A DNA stretch of 64,000 nucleotides from Komagataeibacter xylinus. Lineage in GTDB: Bacteria; Pseudomonadota; Alphaproteobacteria; Acetobacterales; Acetobacteraceae. Shown here piece by piece: positions 1 to 9,171 of the stretch. The stretch spans positions 2,703,001-2,767,000 of the forward strand of contig NZ_CP041348.1 in assembly GCF_009834365.1 (NCBI RefSeq), read 5' to 3'. The notes beneath the pieces were generated by a model, which saw nothing but the letters and a program-made list of their open reading frames with translations, was not told where the DNA came from and made no database searches. The first letter of the stretch is position 1; every line of letters starts with the position of its first letter. Made by a program: the position numbers and the translations under genes.

Positions 1-174
1 CGCCGGCATCTGCCGCGCCACCCGCTTACGCTGCGCGGCTATCCTTCCATCGGGTGCGCGCCGTGCACGCGGCCCGTGACCGAGGGTGCCGACCCGCGCG
101 CGGGCCGCTGGGCAGGCAAGGCCAAGACCGAATGCGGCATACACATGCGCAAGCCGGCCCGGCAGGGCACATGA
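1..174 (+). CDS. cysH: Assimilatory (P)APS reductase, C-terminal fragment
   Basis: This is the last 57 codons of a gene that begins left of the window. It reduces adenylyl sulfate or phosphoadenylyl sulfate to sulfite in the cytoplasm. The fragment contains GCAPCTRPV followed by KTECGIH. The CxxC pair is the second half of the [4Fe-4S] ligand set in APS-type reductases, and the ECGIH cysteine is the catalytic thiol of the CysH family. The presence of the cluster CxxC favours APS over PAPS as substrate, but the first cysteine pair lies outside the window. It is the first visible gene of the sulfate assimilation operon, 78 bp before cysD. Confidence 0.88.
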   Translation, partial: RRHLPRHPLTLRGYPSIGCAPCTRPVTEGADPRAGRWAGKAKTECGIHMRKPARQGT

Positions 175-252
175 TTCCCTTTTCCGCTTCCCCCGCGCCG
201 GGGTTGCCGGTTTCTCCCGTTTTCTTTCCTGTTACGGAAGGTCTGTAATTCC

Positions 253-1047
253 ATGGACGATCTCGACCAACTCGAGGCCCAGAGCATCTTCATTCTGCGC
301 GAAGCCTATCGCAAGCTGAAGCCACTGGCGATGCTGTGGTCGCTGGGCAAGGATTCAAACGTCATGCTCTGGCTGGCGCGCAAGGCCTTCCTCGGGCGCG
401 TGCCGTTTCCGGTCATGCATGTCGATACCGGCAAGAAATTCCCGGAAATGTATAAATTCCGCGATGAATACACCAAGAAGTGGAACCTCGAACTGCTGCT
501 GGGCGACTGCCCGCCGGTTGAGGAAATCGACCCCACCCTGCCGCCTGCAGCCCGTTCCGCCGCGCGCAAGACCGCAGGGCTTGCCGCGATGATCGACAAA
601 TACAAGCTGGCAGGCGTGATCGCGGGCATCCGGCGTGATGAGCAGGCCACCCGTGCCAAGGAGCGCGTGTTCAGCCCGCGTGGCTCGGGTCACAAATGGG
701 ATGTGCGCAACCAGCCCCCCGAATTCTGGGACCAGTACGCCACCCCGCATGAGGCGGGCGTACATGTGCGTGTTCACCCCCTGCTGTCCTGGCGCGAGAT
801 CGATATCTGGCGCTATATCGAGCGTGAGGGCATTCCGCTGGTGGACCTGTATTTCTCCAAAGAGGGCAAGCGCTACCGCTCGCTGGGCGATCAGGACATT
901 ACCAGCCCGATCGAGAGCAATGCCTCGACCGTGGCCGAAGTGATTGCCGAGCTTGAAACCTCGCGCACATCCGAGCGCGCGGGTCGCGCCATGGACCATG
1001 AATCCGAGGATGCCTTCGAGCGCCTGCGCGTGGCCGGCTACCTCTGA
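253..1047 (+). CDS. cysD: Sulfate adenylyltransferase subunit 2 (CysD)
   Basis: The 264-residue catalytic subunit of ATP sulfurylase forms APS from ATP and sulfate in the cytoplasm, driven by the GTPase partner CysN. The PP-loop motif SLGKDSNVMLWLARKAF lies at residues 30-46, where many relatives have SGGKDS or SIGKDS. The C-terminal stretch with SPIESNASTVAEVIAELETSRTSERAGRAMD is typical of CysD. Length matches the short alphaproteobacterial form. The ATG is preceded by GGAAGG at a good spacing. It is followed after 24 bp by cysNC, its obligate partner. Confidence 0.95.
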   Translation: MDDLDQLEAQSIFILREAYRKLKPLAMLWSLGKDSNVMLWLARKAFLGRVPFPVMHVDTGKKFPEMYKFRDEYTKKWNLELLLGDCPPVEEIDPTLPPAARSAARKTAGLAAMIDKYKLAGVIAGIRRDEQATRAKERVFSPRGSGHKWDVRNQPPEFWDQYATPHEAGVHVRVHPLLSWREIDIWRYIEREGIPLVDLYFSKEGKRYRSLGDQDITSPIESNASTVAEVIAELETSRTSERAGRAMDHESEDAFERLRVAGYL

Positions 1048-1071
1048 GCGGACAGGACGGAGTTACAGACA

Positions 1072-2958
1072 ATGAATACAATCCCGACCCCTGCCCCGCA
1101 GGACGCCGCCACCCCCATCGTGATCGTGGGCCATGTCGATCATGGCAAGTCCACGCTGATCGGTCGCCTGCTGTATGATACCGACAGCCTGCCCGAAGGG
1201 CGCGTGGCGCAGATCATCGAGTCCAGCAAGAAGCGCGGGCTGACGGTTGAATGGAGCTTCCTGCTCGACAGCCTGCAGATCGAGCGTGATCAGGGCGTGA
1301 CCGTTGATTCAACGCGCATTCCCTTCAAGCTGGGCGACCGCCAGTTCGTGATCGTGGATGCACCGGGCCACCGCCAGTTCCTGCGCAACATGATCACGGG
1401 TGCGGCTGATGCCGAGGCCGCCGTGCTGGTGGTTGACGCCAATGAGGGCGCGCAGGAGCAGACCCGCCGCCACGCCATGCTGCTGCGCCTGATCGGCATC
1501 CGGCATGTGATCGTGTTCATGAACAAGGTCGATATCTTCAACTACGACCAGAAGAAGATCGAGGCCGCCGAGCGCGACATCACCACGCTTCTGCACCAGC
1601 TTGAAATCGAGCCGACCGTGTTCGTGCCCGCATCCGCGCGCGAGGGCGACAACATGGCCTCGCGTTCGGACAAGATGCCGTGGTACAAGGGCCCGACCCT
1701 GACCGAGGCGCTGGCCGCCGTCCCCGCTCCTTCATCACGCGCCGACCTGCCGCTGCGCCTGCCGGTGCAGGATGTCTACCGTTTTGACACCAAACGCATC
1801 GTGGTGGGCCGCATCGAGCGCGGGCGCATCCGCGTGGGCGATGAGGTGGTGATTGGCGTGCATGGCGCAAAAGCCCGCATCGCCAGCATTGAAAGCTGGC
1901 ATACCGCCCCGCAGGTGGCCGCTGTTGCCGGCCAGTCCGTGGCCGTAACGCTTGAGCCTGACGTGATCCCCGACCGGGGCGACTTCCTGTTCCCCGCCGA
2001 CCATGCGCCGCTGCGCGCGGCCCGCATCCGCACGCGTCTGTTCTGGCTGCGCCAGGAGCCGCTGCGCGTGGGCGAGAGCTTCAAGCTGCGCCTTGCCACG
2101 GCTGAGCATCAGGTCACGGTTGCCGCCATTGATTCGGTCGTGCGGCTCGAAGACCTGACCGAACACCCCGCCGAGGAAGTGCCACCCGAGGGTTTTGCCG
2201 AGATTACGCTGGCCGTGTCGGAAACCATGCTGTTCGACCCGTTTGTGCCGGGAACGGCTGATGGGCGTGGCGTGCTGGTCGACCGTAACCAGCAGATCGT
2301 GGGCGGCGCGCCGCTGATCGGGGTGGCCGAGAGCGTTGCAGGCCGCAATGCCATCCACCCCACCGGCAGCGCCGTATCGCTGTGGGACCGCGCGCAGGCC
2401 AAGGGGCATCGTGGTGGCGTGTTCTGGATGACCGGCCTGCCGGGTTCTGGCAAGAGCACGCTGGCGCGCGAGGCGGAAAACCGCCTGTTTGCCCGTGGCA
2501 TCGACGTGTCGGTGCTCGATGGCGATACGCTGCGCGCCGGGCTGTGCGCCGATCTTGGCTTCTCGGATGCCGATCGGCGTGAAAACATGCGCCGTGCCGC
2601 GGCCGTCGCCCGCATCCTGGCCGAGAGCGGTCAAGTCGTGATCGTGGCCCTGATCTCGCCCACCGTGGCCGATCGTGAAATGGCGCGCCAGATCGTGGAT
2701 GAAGGTTTCCATGAAATCTTCATCGACACGCCGCAGGCCACCTGTGAGCAGCGCGACCCCAAGGGGCTGTATGCCGCCGCCCGCGCAGGCAAGATCGAAG
2801 GCTTTACCGGCGTGGATGCTCCCTATGAGGCTCCGGCGAAGCCCGACCTGCGGGTGGAGACCACCGATGCATCACGTGATGAGACAGCCGCCCGGCTGGC
2901 GACTTACATCACGGATGCCATCCGTCTTGATGCGCCAGCACAGCGCCAGACATCCTGA
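1072..2958 (+). CDS. cysNC: Bifunctional sulfate adenylyltransferase GTPase / adenylylsulfate kinase (CysN-CysC fusion)
   Basis: A 628-residue fusion protein. The N-terminal part is the translation-factor-like GTPase CysN, with P-loop GHVDHGKST (residues 20-28), DAPGH (96-100) and NKVD (151-154), followed by beta-barrel domains. The C-terminal 190 residues are APS kinase, with GLPGSGKST near residue 455 and the DGDTLRAGL stretch that follows. Together with CysD it makes APS and then PAPS. Fusion of N and C is common in alphaproteobacteria. The presence of an APS kinase beside an APS-type reductase means PAPS can still be made for sulfation reactions or for a PAPS-tolerant CysH. Start ATG follows AGGACGGAG. 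Confidence 0.95.
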   Translation: MNTIPTPAPQDAATPIVIVGHVDHGKSTLIGRLLYDTDSLPEGRVAQIIESSKKRGLTVEWSFLLDSLQIERDQGVTVDSTRIPFKLGDRQFVIVDAPGHRQFLRNMITGAADAEAAVLVVDANEGAQEQTRRHAMLLRLIGIRHVIVFMNKVDIFNYDQKKIEAAERDITTLLHQLEIEPTVFVPASAREGDNMASRSDKMPWYKGPTLTEALAAVPAPSSRADLPLRLPVQDVYRFDTKRIVVGRIERGRIRVGDEVVIGVHGAKARIASIESWHTAPQVAAVAGQSVAVTLEPDVIPDRGDFLFPADHAPLRAARIRTRLFWLRQEPLRVGESFKLRLATAEHQVTVAAIDSVVRLEDLTEHPAEEVPPEGFAEITLAVSETMLFDPFVPGTADGRGVLVDRNQQIVGGAPLIGVAESVAGRNAIHPTGSAVSLWDRAQAKGHRGGVFWMTGLPGSGKSTLAREAENRLFARGIDVSVLDGDTLRAGLCADLGFSDADRRENMRRAAAVARILAESGQVVIVALISPTVADREMARQIVDEGFHEIFIDTPQATCEQRDPKGLYAAARAGKIEGFTGVDAPYEAPAKPDLRVETTDASRDETAARLATYITDAIRLDAPAQRQTS

Positions 2959-2967
2959 ATGGTGCGA

Positions 2968-3052
2968 CCGGCATGCCCTGTTGCAGGCATGCCGGCCTTG
3001 CATTACCGGATTGGAAAAAATGGGTGCACGGGCATTGGCCGCGCACCCATTT
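2968..3052 (+). terminator. Two tandem stem-loops after cysNC
   Basis: Two perfect inverted repeats follow cysNC. CCGGCATGCC pairs with GGCATGCCGG (2968-2977 with 2986-2995), and AAATGGGTGC pairs with GCACCCATTT (3018-3027 with 3043-3052). Neither is followed by a long T-run on the plus strand, so they may attenuate or protect mRNA ends rather than stop transcription. They separate cysD-cysNC from the DUF2849-cysI-DUF934 set. Confidence 0.45.
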
Positions 3053-3131
3053 ACAGCAGTTAAGGCAGTTACATGCCCGTTGCCTGAAAGGGATCGGTTC
3101 AGAAGTGGATGTCAGGAACAACCGCCGGGAC

Positions 3132-3434
3132 ATGACCGGCGCCAGCGTCATTACCGCCAACCGGCTGCTTGATGGCCGTATCGTGTGGCTTGCGCCGCAG
3201 GGCTGGTCGGAGGCGATCAGCCAGGCCCGCGTGTTTGACAATGCAGCGGTGGAAGACGCCATAAAGCAGGCGAAGGCCGCGGCAGATGCACGCACGGTGG
3301 TGGGCATCTATGGCGTGCAGCTTGATCCCGATGCCACGCAGATCACCCCCCTGACCGTGCGCGAGCGCATCCGTGCCTTCGGGCCGAGCGTGCACCCCGA
3401 TTTCGCCCCCGTGGAGACGCCCCATGTCCACTGA
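3132..3434 (+). CDS. DUF2849 protein of the sulfite reductase operon
   Basis: A small protein of 100 residues from the ATG at 3132. The sequence after MTGASVITANRLLDGRIVWL resembles the DUF2849 family, which is found beside sulfite reductase genes in alphaproteobacteria and has no assigned biochemical role. It has no signal peptide or membrane segment. Its stop overlaps the start of cysI by 11 bp, so the two are translationally coupled. Upstream of this ATG the frame stays open but offers only an unconvincing GTG, so I chose the ATG. Placement points to a role in sulfite reductase expression, electron delivery or assembly, which is inference. Confidence 0.75.
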   Translation: MTGASVITANRLLDGRIVWLAPQGWSEAISQARVFDNAAVEDAIKQAKAAADARTVVGIYGVQLDPDATQITPLTVRERIRAFGPSVHPDFAPVETPHVH

Positions 3435-5112
3435 CACCGTAACCCGGCCGGTTGGCCGCTACGCCTATGACGAGGTGGACCGCACCTTCGTGTCGCAGCG
3501 CGTGGCCCAGTTCCGCGAGCAGGTGGGCCGCCGCGTGGCGGGTGACCTGACCGAGGACGAATTCAAGCCCCTGCGCCTGATGAACGGCCTGTACCTGCAG
3601 TTGCACGCCTACATGCTGCGCGTGGCCGTGCCTTATGGCATGATGGGTTCGGACCAGATGCGCGAACTCGCCCATATCGCCCGCACGTATGACCGCGATT
3701 ACGGCCACTTCACCACGCGCCAGAACATCCAGTTCAACTGGATCCGGCTTGAAGATACGCCTGATATCCTCGAGCGGCTGGCAGGCGTGAACATGCATGC
3801 CATCCAGACCAGCGGCAACTGCATCCGCAACGTGACATGCGACGAGTTTGCCGGTGCCGCCGCCGATGAACTGCTCGACCCGCGCATCCATGCCGAGATC
3901 CTGCGCCAGTGGTCCACGCTGCACCCGGAATTCTCCTTCCTGCCGCGCAAGTTCAAGATCGCCATCAGCGGCAGCCCGCATGACCGCGTGGCCGCGCGTT
4001 TCCATGATATCGGGCTCGTCGCCCATCCAGGCCCGGACGGGCGGCCTGTGTTCGATGTGTTCGTAGGCGGCGGGCTTGGCCGCACGCCAATCATTGGCGT
4101 TAAGCTGCGCGACAACCTGCCCGAGGAAGACCTGCTGGCCTACCTTGAGGCCGTGGTGCGCGTGTATAACGCCTATGGGCGGCGCGACAACATGTACAAG
4201 GCGCGGATCAAGATCCTGGTGCAGGCGCTGGGCGTGGAGCAGTTCCGCGAGAAGGTCGATGCCGAATTCGCCCAGATGAACCGCGCGGATTACCGCCTTG
4301 AACCCGCCATTGTAGAGGGCATTCGCGCACGCTTCGGCATTCCTGATCTGGATGCCCCTGCCGATGCGGCGCAGAAGCTCGAAGCTGACCGCAAGGCCGA
4401 TGCCCGCTTTGACCGCTGGGTGCGCACCAATACCCATACCCACCGGCATGAAGGCTTCATCAGCGCGGTGGTGTCCATCAAGCCCGATGGTGGCATTCCC
4501 GGTGACGTCACTGCCGACCAGATGGACCTGATCGCGGATCTGGCTGACGCATTCTCGTTTGGCGAGATCCGCGTTACCCATATGCAGAACGTAGTGCTTG
4601 GCCATGTGCGCAAGGACCGGCTGCGCGACCTGTGGCTCAGGCTTGATGGCGCCGGGCTGGGCACGCCCAATATCGGGCTGGTCGGTGATATCATCGCCTG
4701 CCCCGGCCTGGATTACTGCGCGCTGGCAAATGCACGCTCCATCCCCATTGCGCAGAAGCTGAGCGCGCGCTTCGCCAACCCCGAACTGCAGGAAAACATT
4801 GGCAACCTGCGCATCAACATCTCGGGCTGCATCAATGCCTGTGGTCACCATCATGCCGGCCATATCGGCATTCTGGGCGTGGACAAGCGCGGCGAGGAGT
4901 TCTTCCAGCTTACCCTTGGCGGTTCGGCGGAAAATGACGTGGCCATTGGCCAGATCATCGGCCCGGCTTTGCCGGAGGATGAAACGGTCGATGCCATTGC
5001 CCGGCTGATCGACACCTATCTTGTGCTTCGCCATGAAGGCGAGGCGTTTATCGAGACTTACCGGCGCCTTGGTGCCGCCAGCTTCAAGGACGCCGTCTAT
5101 GCCCCTGCTTGA
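3424..5112 (+). CDS. cysI: Sulfite reductase hemoprotein (nitrite/sulfite reductase family)
   Basis: A 562-residue cytoplasmic enzyme that reduces sulfite to sulfide by six electrons. The siroheme/[4Fe-4S] ligands are visible as CPGLDYC (C-X5-C, near residue 425) and CINAC (C-X3-C, near residue 468), preceded by two ferredoxin-like half domains. No flavoprotein CysJ is adjacent, so electrons probably come from ferredoxin or an unlinked reductase. The ATG at 3424 is preceded by GGAG at 7-9 bp; an upstream in-frame ATG at 3373 lies inside DUF2849 and lacks family similarity. The gene is coupled to both neighbours by overlap. Confidence 0.93.
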   Translation: MSTDTVTRPVGRYAYDEVDRTFVSQRVAQFREQVGRRVAGDLTEDEFKPLRLMNGLYLQLHAYMLRVAVPYGMMGSDQMRELAHIARTYDRDYGHFTTRQNIQFNWIRLEDTPDILERLAGVNMHAIQTSGNCIRNVTCDEFAGAAADELLDPRIHAEILRQWSTLHPEFSFLPRKFKIAISGSPHDRVAARFHDIGLVAHPGPDGRPVFDVFVGGGLGRTPIIGVKLRDNLPEEDLLAYLEAVVRVYNAYGRRDNMYKARIKILVQALGVEQFREKVDAEFAQMNRADYRLEPAIVEGIRARFGIPDLDAPADAAQKLEADRKADARFDRWVRTNTHTHRHEGFISAVVSIKPDGGIPGDVTADQMDLIADLADAFSFGEIRVTHMQNVVLGHVRKDRLRDLWLRLDGAGLGTPNIGLVGDIIACPGLDYCALANARSIPIAQKLSARFANPELQENIGNLRINISGCINACGHHHAGHIGILGVDKRGEEFFQLTLGGSAENDVAIGQIIGPALPEDETVDAIARLIDTYLVLRHEGEAFIETYRRLGAASFKDAVYAPA

Positions 5113-5590
5113 AAATGGTCATGTGACCGAAGACCGCTGGGCGCAGGCCACCGCAGGCGAAGCCTTGCCTGATGGTGCCGTGATCGTGCCTCTTGAACGG
5201 CTGGAGGAAGGGCTGGCCCGCCCGAAGGCGGCGCCGCTTGGCGTTGCCATCGGGCCGGATGTGGACGTGGCCGTGCTGCGCCCCGCCCTGCCCCGGCTGG
5301 CGCTGGTGGCGGTGAACTTCCCCACCTTTCGCGATGGGCGGGCGTTTACGCAGGCCCGCGCCCTGCGTGAGCATCTGTCCTTTACCGGCGAGATCCGGGC
5401 TACCGGCACGCCGCTGCCCGACCAGTACGAGTTCCTGCTCCGCTGTGGCGTGACGACCGTGCAGACCGACCGGGCGGAAGACGTGGCCGTGTGGCAGCAG
5501 GCGCATGAAATCATTTCCATCGCCTACCAGCCATCCGTGCTGCATGAGCGCCCGCAGGGGCTGGGGCTACGCCGTTTTCTGGGCAAATAA
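5099..5590 (+). CDS. DUF934 protein, sulfite reductase partner
   Basis: A 163-residue cytoplasmic protein of the DUF934 family, which accompanies cysI in proteobacteria lacking cysJ. Recognisable segments are the N-terminal MPLLENGHV and a central LALVAVNFPTFRDGRAFTQARALRE, the family signature region, followed by DQYEFLLRCGV. The start overlaps the last 14 bp of cysI. The function is unproven; by context it may be a subunit or electron-transfer accessory of sulfite reductase. It is the last gene of the operon; the next gene is convergent only 23 bp away. Confidence 0.85.
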   Translation: MPLLENGHVTEDRWAQATAGEALPDGAVIVPLERLEEGLARPKAAPLGVAIGPDVDVAVLRPALPRLALVAVNFPTFRDGRAFTQARALREHLSFTGEIRATGTPLPDQYEFLLRCGVTTVQTDRAEDVAVWQQAHEIISIAYQPSVLHERPQGLGLRRFLGK

Positions 5591-5613
5591 AAGTTCGACC
5601 CGGAGCGATGCTG

Positions 5614-7023
5614 TTAGTGCGGGGCGGGCGTGCCGGAGAAATCGGGCGCGCTAAGCCCCGAGGCCTCCAGTTGTGCCGTGATCGCGGCCTTCAGCCGCTC
5701 AAGTGCTGCCTCATTCGGGCCTTCTGCCCGGGCGACAAGAACCGCCTGAGTGTTGGAGGCGCGGAGCAGCCACCAGCCATCCGGCGTGGTGACGCGCACG
5801 CCATCAATGGTGGAGACACGCGCCCCGCTGCATTCCAACCGTTTGGCGATTTCGGCAATAACCGTGAATTTGCGGGTATCGGCGCAGGCAAAACGCAGTT
5901 CAGGCGTGGAAACGGCAGTGGGCAGGCCCAGCCGTACATCTGAGAGCGGACCCTTGAGGCGCGAGACAATGCCCAACAGGCGGAGTGCTGCGTATAACCC
6001 GTCATCAAAACCGTACCAGCGATCGGCAAAAAAGAAATGCCCTGACATCTCGCCTGCCAGCGGGGCGCCGGTCTCGGCCATTTTCATCTTGATGGGGGAA
6101 TGCCCGCTCTTCCACATCACTGGCGTGCCGCCAGCGCGGTCAATCTCTTCAAACAGGGTCTGGCTTGCCTTGACATCGGCAATGACCGTAGCACCTGCAT
6201 GGTCGCGCAAAATGTCACGCGCCAGCACGACCAGAAGCTGGTCTGCCCATAGTACGGTGCCGGTATTGTCCACCACGCCCAGACGGTCGGCATCGCCATC
6301 AAAGGCCAGGCCCAGATCGGCCCCCTCTTCCCTCACGGTCGCAATGAGTTGCTCAAGGTTGGCCAGAACGGTCGGGTCAGGGTGATGGGCGGGAAAAGTG
6401 CCATCAATTTCAGCATTGAGAATGCGGTGCCGGCCCGGCAGTTTTTTCACCAGTAGCGACAGGATTTCGCCCGCGGCACCATTGCCGCTGTCCCACACGA
6501 CATTAAGGGGCCGGTCCGTGCCGTCCCAGTCGCGCAGCAGGCGGTCTACATAGGCGGGAATCACGTTTACATCGCGCGTGGTGCCGGTAGCCTCGGCCAC
6601 GACATCCCCACTTGCGGCCAATCGCCCGAGTTCGCGGATCTGTTCGCCAAAAAACGGTCTGTTGCCAAGCACCATCTTGAAGCCGTTATGGTCGGGCGGG
6701 TTATGGCTGCCTGTCACCATAATCGCACCGTCGGCCCCCAGCGTGGTCGCGGCAAAATAGAGCATCGGCGTGGGACCACGCCCGATGCGTAACACGGCCA
6801 TGCCGGATGCCATGGCCCCTGCCCCGAGCGCGCGCTCAAGGGCGGGGGATGACAGGCGTCCGTCATAACCGATGACGACGGTCGAGCCGCCCGCCCGTGC
6901 CACCATGGAGCCGAAGGTGCGGCCGATGGCATAGGCGTCGTCCTGCGTCAGGCTTTCACCCACAATCCCGCGGATATCGTATTCCCGCAGGCTTGTGGGA
7001 TCGAAATGGTGCCTGAAGCTCAT
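5614..7023 (-). CDS. Phosphomannomutase/phosphoglucomutase
   Basis: A 469-residue alpha-D-phosphohexomutase of the AlgC/ManB/PgmG type. It interconverts hexose 6-phosphates and 1-phosphates (mannose and/or glucose). The phosphoserine loop TGSHNPPDHNG, the metal loop DGDADR and the sugar-binding loop GEMSGH are all intact, so the enzyme should be active. Its ATG overlaps the stop of galU (ATGA at 7020-7023), so galU and this gene form an operon that turns glucose 6-phosphate into UDP-glucose. A second, unrelated-length phosphoglucomutase lies at 58296-59954, so this copy may mainly serve mannose or LPS sugars. Substrate preference cannot be read from sequence. Confidence 0.92.
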   Translation of the reverse strand: MSFRHHFDPTSLREYDIRGIVGESLTQDDAYAIGRTFGSMVARAGGSTVVIGYDGRLSSPALERALGAGAMASGMAVLRIGRGPTPMLYFAATTLGADGAIMVTGSHNPPDHNGFKMVLGNRPFFGEQIRELGRLAASGDVVAEATGTTRDVNVIPAYVDRLLRDWDGTDRPLNVVWDSGNGAAGEILSLLVKKLPGRHRILNAEIDGTFPAHHPDPTVLANLEQLIATVREEGADLGLAFDGDADRLGVVDNTGTVLWADQLLVVLARDILRDHAGATVIADVKASQTLFEEIDRAGGTPVMWKSGHSPIKMKMAETGAPLAGEMSGHFFFADRWYGFDDGLYAALRLLGIVSRLKGPLSDVRLGLPTAVSTPELRFACADTRKFTVIAEIAKRLECSGARVSTIDGVRVTTPDGWWLLRASNTQAVLVARAEGPNEAALERLKAAITAQLEASGLSAPDFSGTPAPH

Positions 7024-7889
7024 TTATACTTTTTGAGGAATTCCCGCACGTCGCCAGCCAGGTCCTCGCGTGCGAGGGCGAAGGCGATCTGTGCCTCAAG
7101 GAAGCCCGGCTTGCTGCCGCAGTCGAAGCGCTTGCCTTCGTAGCGATAACCGTGGAACGGCACGTGACCGATGGTCTTGGCCATGGCGTCGGTCAGCTGC
7201 ACTTCGCCGCCTGCACCCTTTTCCAGCTTGGCAAGGTGCTTGAGCACGTCTGCCGTCAGCACGTAACGACCAATGACCGACAGGGTCGAGGGCGCATCCT
7301 TGGGGTCGGGCTTTTCAACCAGGCCCTTGACTTCAACCGTCTTGCCGTCATCCGCGCCAACGTCGAGGATGCCGTAGCTGCCGGTCTGCTCGCGCGGCAC
7401 TTCGGTCACGGCCAGCACGTTGCCGCCGGTCTTGTTATAGACTTCAACCAGCTGGCCGATGCAGGACTTCTCGCTCTGCACCACGTCATCGGGCAGCAGG
7501 ATGGCGAACGGATCGTTGCCGATGAACTCACGCGCACACCAGATGGCATGGCCAAGGCCGAGCGGCTCCTGCTGGCGCACGGACAGCATGGACCCCGGGG
7601 TCACGCGCGTGGCTTCAAGCGCCTTCAGCGCGGAGGCCTTCTTGCGGGCCTTCAGCGTGTCTTCCAGCTCATAGGAAATGTCGAAATAGTCAATCAGGGA
7701 ATCCTTACCCCGGCTGGACACGAGGCAGAATTCCTCGATCCCGGCTTCACGCGCTTCGTCGATGGCGTACTGGATCAGCGGGCGATCGACAACGGTGAGC
7801 ATTTCCTTGGGCACGCATTTGGTTGCGGGCAGGAAGCGGGTGCCAAGGCCGGCCACCGGCAATACGGCTTTTTTAAGGGGCTTAATCAC
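7020..7889 (-). CDS. galU: UTP-glucose-1-phosphate uridylyltransferase
   Basis: A 289-residue cytoplasmic nucleotidyltransferase making UDP-glucose from UTP and glucose 1-phosphate. UDP-glucose is the donor for cellulose, LPS and exopolysaccharide. The N-terminal nucleotide-binding loop AVLPVAGLGTRFLPATKCVPKE and the later VEKPDPKDAPS stretch are diagnostic. Translation most likely starts at GTG 7889, preceded by GAGG nine bases upstream. It is the first gene of the operon with the phosphohexomutase. The 420 bp upstream carry two perfect palindromes that may be operators. Confidence 0.96.
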   Translation of the reverse strand: MIKPLKKAVLPVAGLGTRFLPATKCVPKEMLTVVDRPLIQYAIDEAREAGIEEFCLVSSRGKDSLIDYFDISYELEDTLKARKKASALKALEATRVTPGSMLSVRQQEPLGLGHAIWCAREFIGNDPFAILLPDDVVQSEKSCIGQLVEVYNKTGGNVLAVTEVPREQTGSYGILDVGADDGKTVEVKGLVEKPDPKDAPSTLSVIGRYVLTADVLKHLAKLEKGAGGEVQLTDAMAKTIGHVPFHGYRYEGKRFDCGSKPGFLEAQIAFALAREDLAGDVREFLKKYK

Positions 7890-8047
7890 TAATATTTACC
7901 TCAAGATGCATGGCAGAAACAGACAATCCCGGCTGACCGCCCATTTTATAATGATGACAGGGATCAGGGTGTTGCCAGATGAACAAGGATATAGCGTGCT
8001 TCATCAGGACCAAACATGATTTAAATCACTATTTCCATGCATCATCG

Positions 8048-8075
8048 CAAATGATGGCATGATCGACATCATTTG
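8048..8075. promoter_or_regulatory. Operator-like inverted repeat upstream of galU
   Basis: CAAATGATG (8048-8056) and CATCATTTG (8067-8075) are perfect 9-bp arms separated by 10 bp, about 160 bp upstream of the galU start. A second palindrome lies 20 bp nearer to galU. The symmetry suits a dimeric regulator but no family can be named. Confidence 0.4.
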
Positions 8076-8246
8076 TAACGTACGGGCCAGCCTGAACTGC
8101 TGTTCTACGGGGTGTATGACCCTGCGGTAGATAGAGGCATTCAATGAGGAATAATTGTGACTTTTTTATGACATGAACCCGAACGCCCTGCCCGCCAGAG
8201 AGTTGCAGGGAGCGGTAATTTTAATCCGGTTTAAATTCCGCGCATG

Positions 8247-8284
8247 CAAAAACACATCTGCCCCGGTGGGGTGATGTGTTTTAT
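8247..8284 (-). terminator. Rho-independent terminator of tRNA-Leu
   Basis: On the minus strand AAAACACATC (8273-8282) pairs with GATGTGTTTT (8249-8258) around a GC-rich inner stem CCCC/GGGG and runs into T residues. It lies about 30 bp beyond the tRNA 3' end. Confidence 0.75.
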
Positions 8285-8312
8285 ATCGCATCAATTTTCA
8301 GAAGAAAATCAG

Positions 8313-8398
8313 TGGTGCGGCCAAGAAGACTCGAACTTCCACGGGGTTGCCCCCACAAGCACCTCAAGCTTGCGCGTCTACCATTCCGCCATGGCCGC
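8313..8398 (-). tRNA. tRNA-Leu, anticodon GAG
   Basis: An 86-nt cloverleaf read on the minus strand starting GCGGCCATGGCGGAATGG and ending with the TTCGAGTC T-loop, acceptor GGCCGC and an encoded CCA. The anticodon arm is CAAGC-TTGAGGT-GCTTG, giving anticodon GAG (codons CUC/CUU). The long variable arm with its own stem (GGGG/CCCC) is the class II feature expected of tRNA-Leu. Confidence 0.97.
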
Positions 8399-8458
8399 AA
8401 CGTGACAACGAGCATCGAGTGAGCGATACCGTCATGACGATGAATGGGCGTATAGCTG

Positions 8459-9151
8459 ATGAAAGACGAACGGGCAATGACCGAAAACAAGTTTTTATGG
8501 GATAAAGCACCAGAACAGGTGCCCTACCCCGCCGCATTGGCGGAAATGGAGGCCCAGGCCCGCGGAATTCGGGCCGGCACGCACCCCGAGCGCGTGTGGC
8601 TGCTCGAACACCCCCCCACCTACACTGCCGGAACCTCGGCGAAGGATTCGGACCTGTTCAACCCGCGCGGCTACCCCACCTACCCTGCCGGGCGTGGCGG
8701 GCAGTGGACCTATCACGGCCCGGGCCAGCGCGTGGCCTATGCCATGCTCGACCTGACCCGCCCGCGCGCCATGGTGCCGCCGCGCGACCTGCGGGCTTAC
8801 GTGCAGGCGCTGGAGGAATGGATCATCCGCACTCTTGCCCGCTTTGGGGTCGCGGGCGAGCGGCGCGCGGAGCGTATTGGCGTGTGGGTGGTCGACCCGG
8901 CCACGGGGCGTGAGGAAAAGATCGCGGCGATTGGCGTGCGGGTCTCACGCTGGGTGAGCTGGCACGGAATCGCGATCAATGTTGACCCCGATCTGAGCGA
9001 TTTTGGTGGAATCGTGCCCTGCGGCATCAGCGAATACGGCGTGACCAGCCTGGCGAAGCTGGGCAAACGGGTGCGCATGGAAGACGTGGATGCCGCACTG
9101 GCCGAGACATGGGCCCCCTGTCTCGGCCCGATTCGCGGCGCGCAGGGGTGA
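8459..9151 (+). CDS. lipB: Octanoyl-[ACP]:protein N-octanoyltransferase
   Basis: A 230-residue cytoplasmic enzyme that moves octanoyl groups from acyl carrier protein to lipoyl domains of 2-oxoacid dehydrogenases and GcvH. The signature [12 protein letters not shown], the catalytic lysine in [10 protein letters not shown] (near residue 154) and the catalytic cysteine in [11 protein letters not shown] (near residue 188) are present. Two starts are possible, ATG 8459 and ATG 8477 (MTENKF); the second removes six residues without touching the fold. It starts 60 bp from the divergent tRNA-Leu gene. Confidence 0.95.
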   Translation: MKDERAMTENKFLWDKAPEQVPYPAALAEMEAQARGIRAGTHPERVWLLEHPPTYTAGTSAKDSDLFNPRGYPTYPAGRGGQWTYHGPGQRVAYAMLDLTRPRAMVPPRDLRAYVQALEEWIIRTLARFGVAGERRAERIGVWVVDPATGREEKIAAIGVRVSRWVSWHGIAINVDPDLSDFGGIVPCGISEYGVTSLAKLGKRVRMEDVDAALAETWAPCLGPIRGAQG

Positions 9152-9171
9152 AGCCGCGCGCAGCCCTGCGG

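Larger units (their letters stand above)
7890..8312. other. Non-coding region between galU and tRNA-Leu
   Basis: About 420 bp without a convincing gene. It holds a 12-bp perfect palindrome TGATTTAAATCA at 8017-8028, an inverted repeat CAAATGATG/CATCATTTG with a 10-bp spacer at 8048-8075, and the tRNA terminator at its right end. It should contain the galU promoter, though I could not define -35/-10 boxes confidently. Confidence 0.7.

Noticed and set aside
3343-5034. A 563-codon minus-strand frame opposite cysI
   Set aside because: Rich in Ala, Gln, His and Val without a domain; cysI has all metal ligands.
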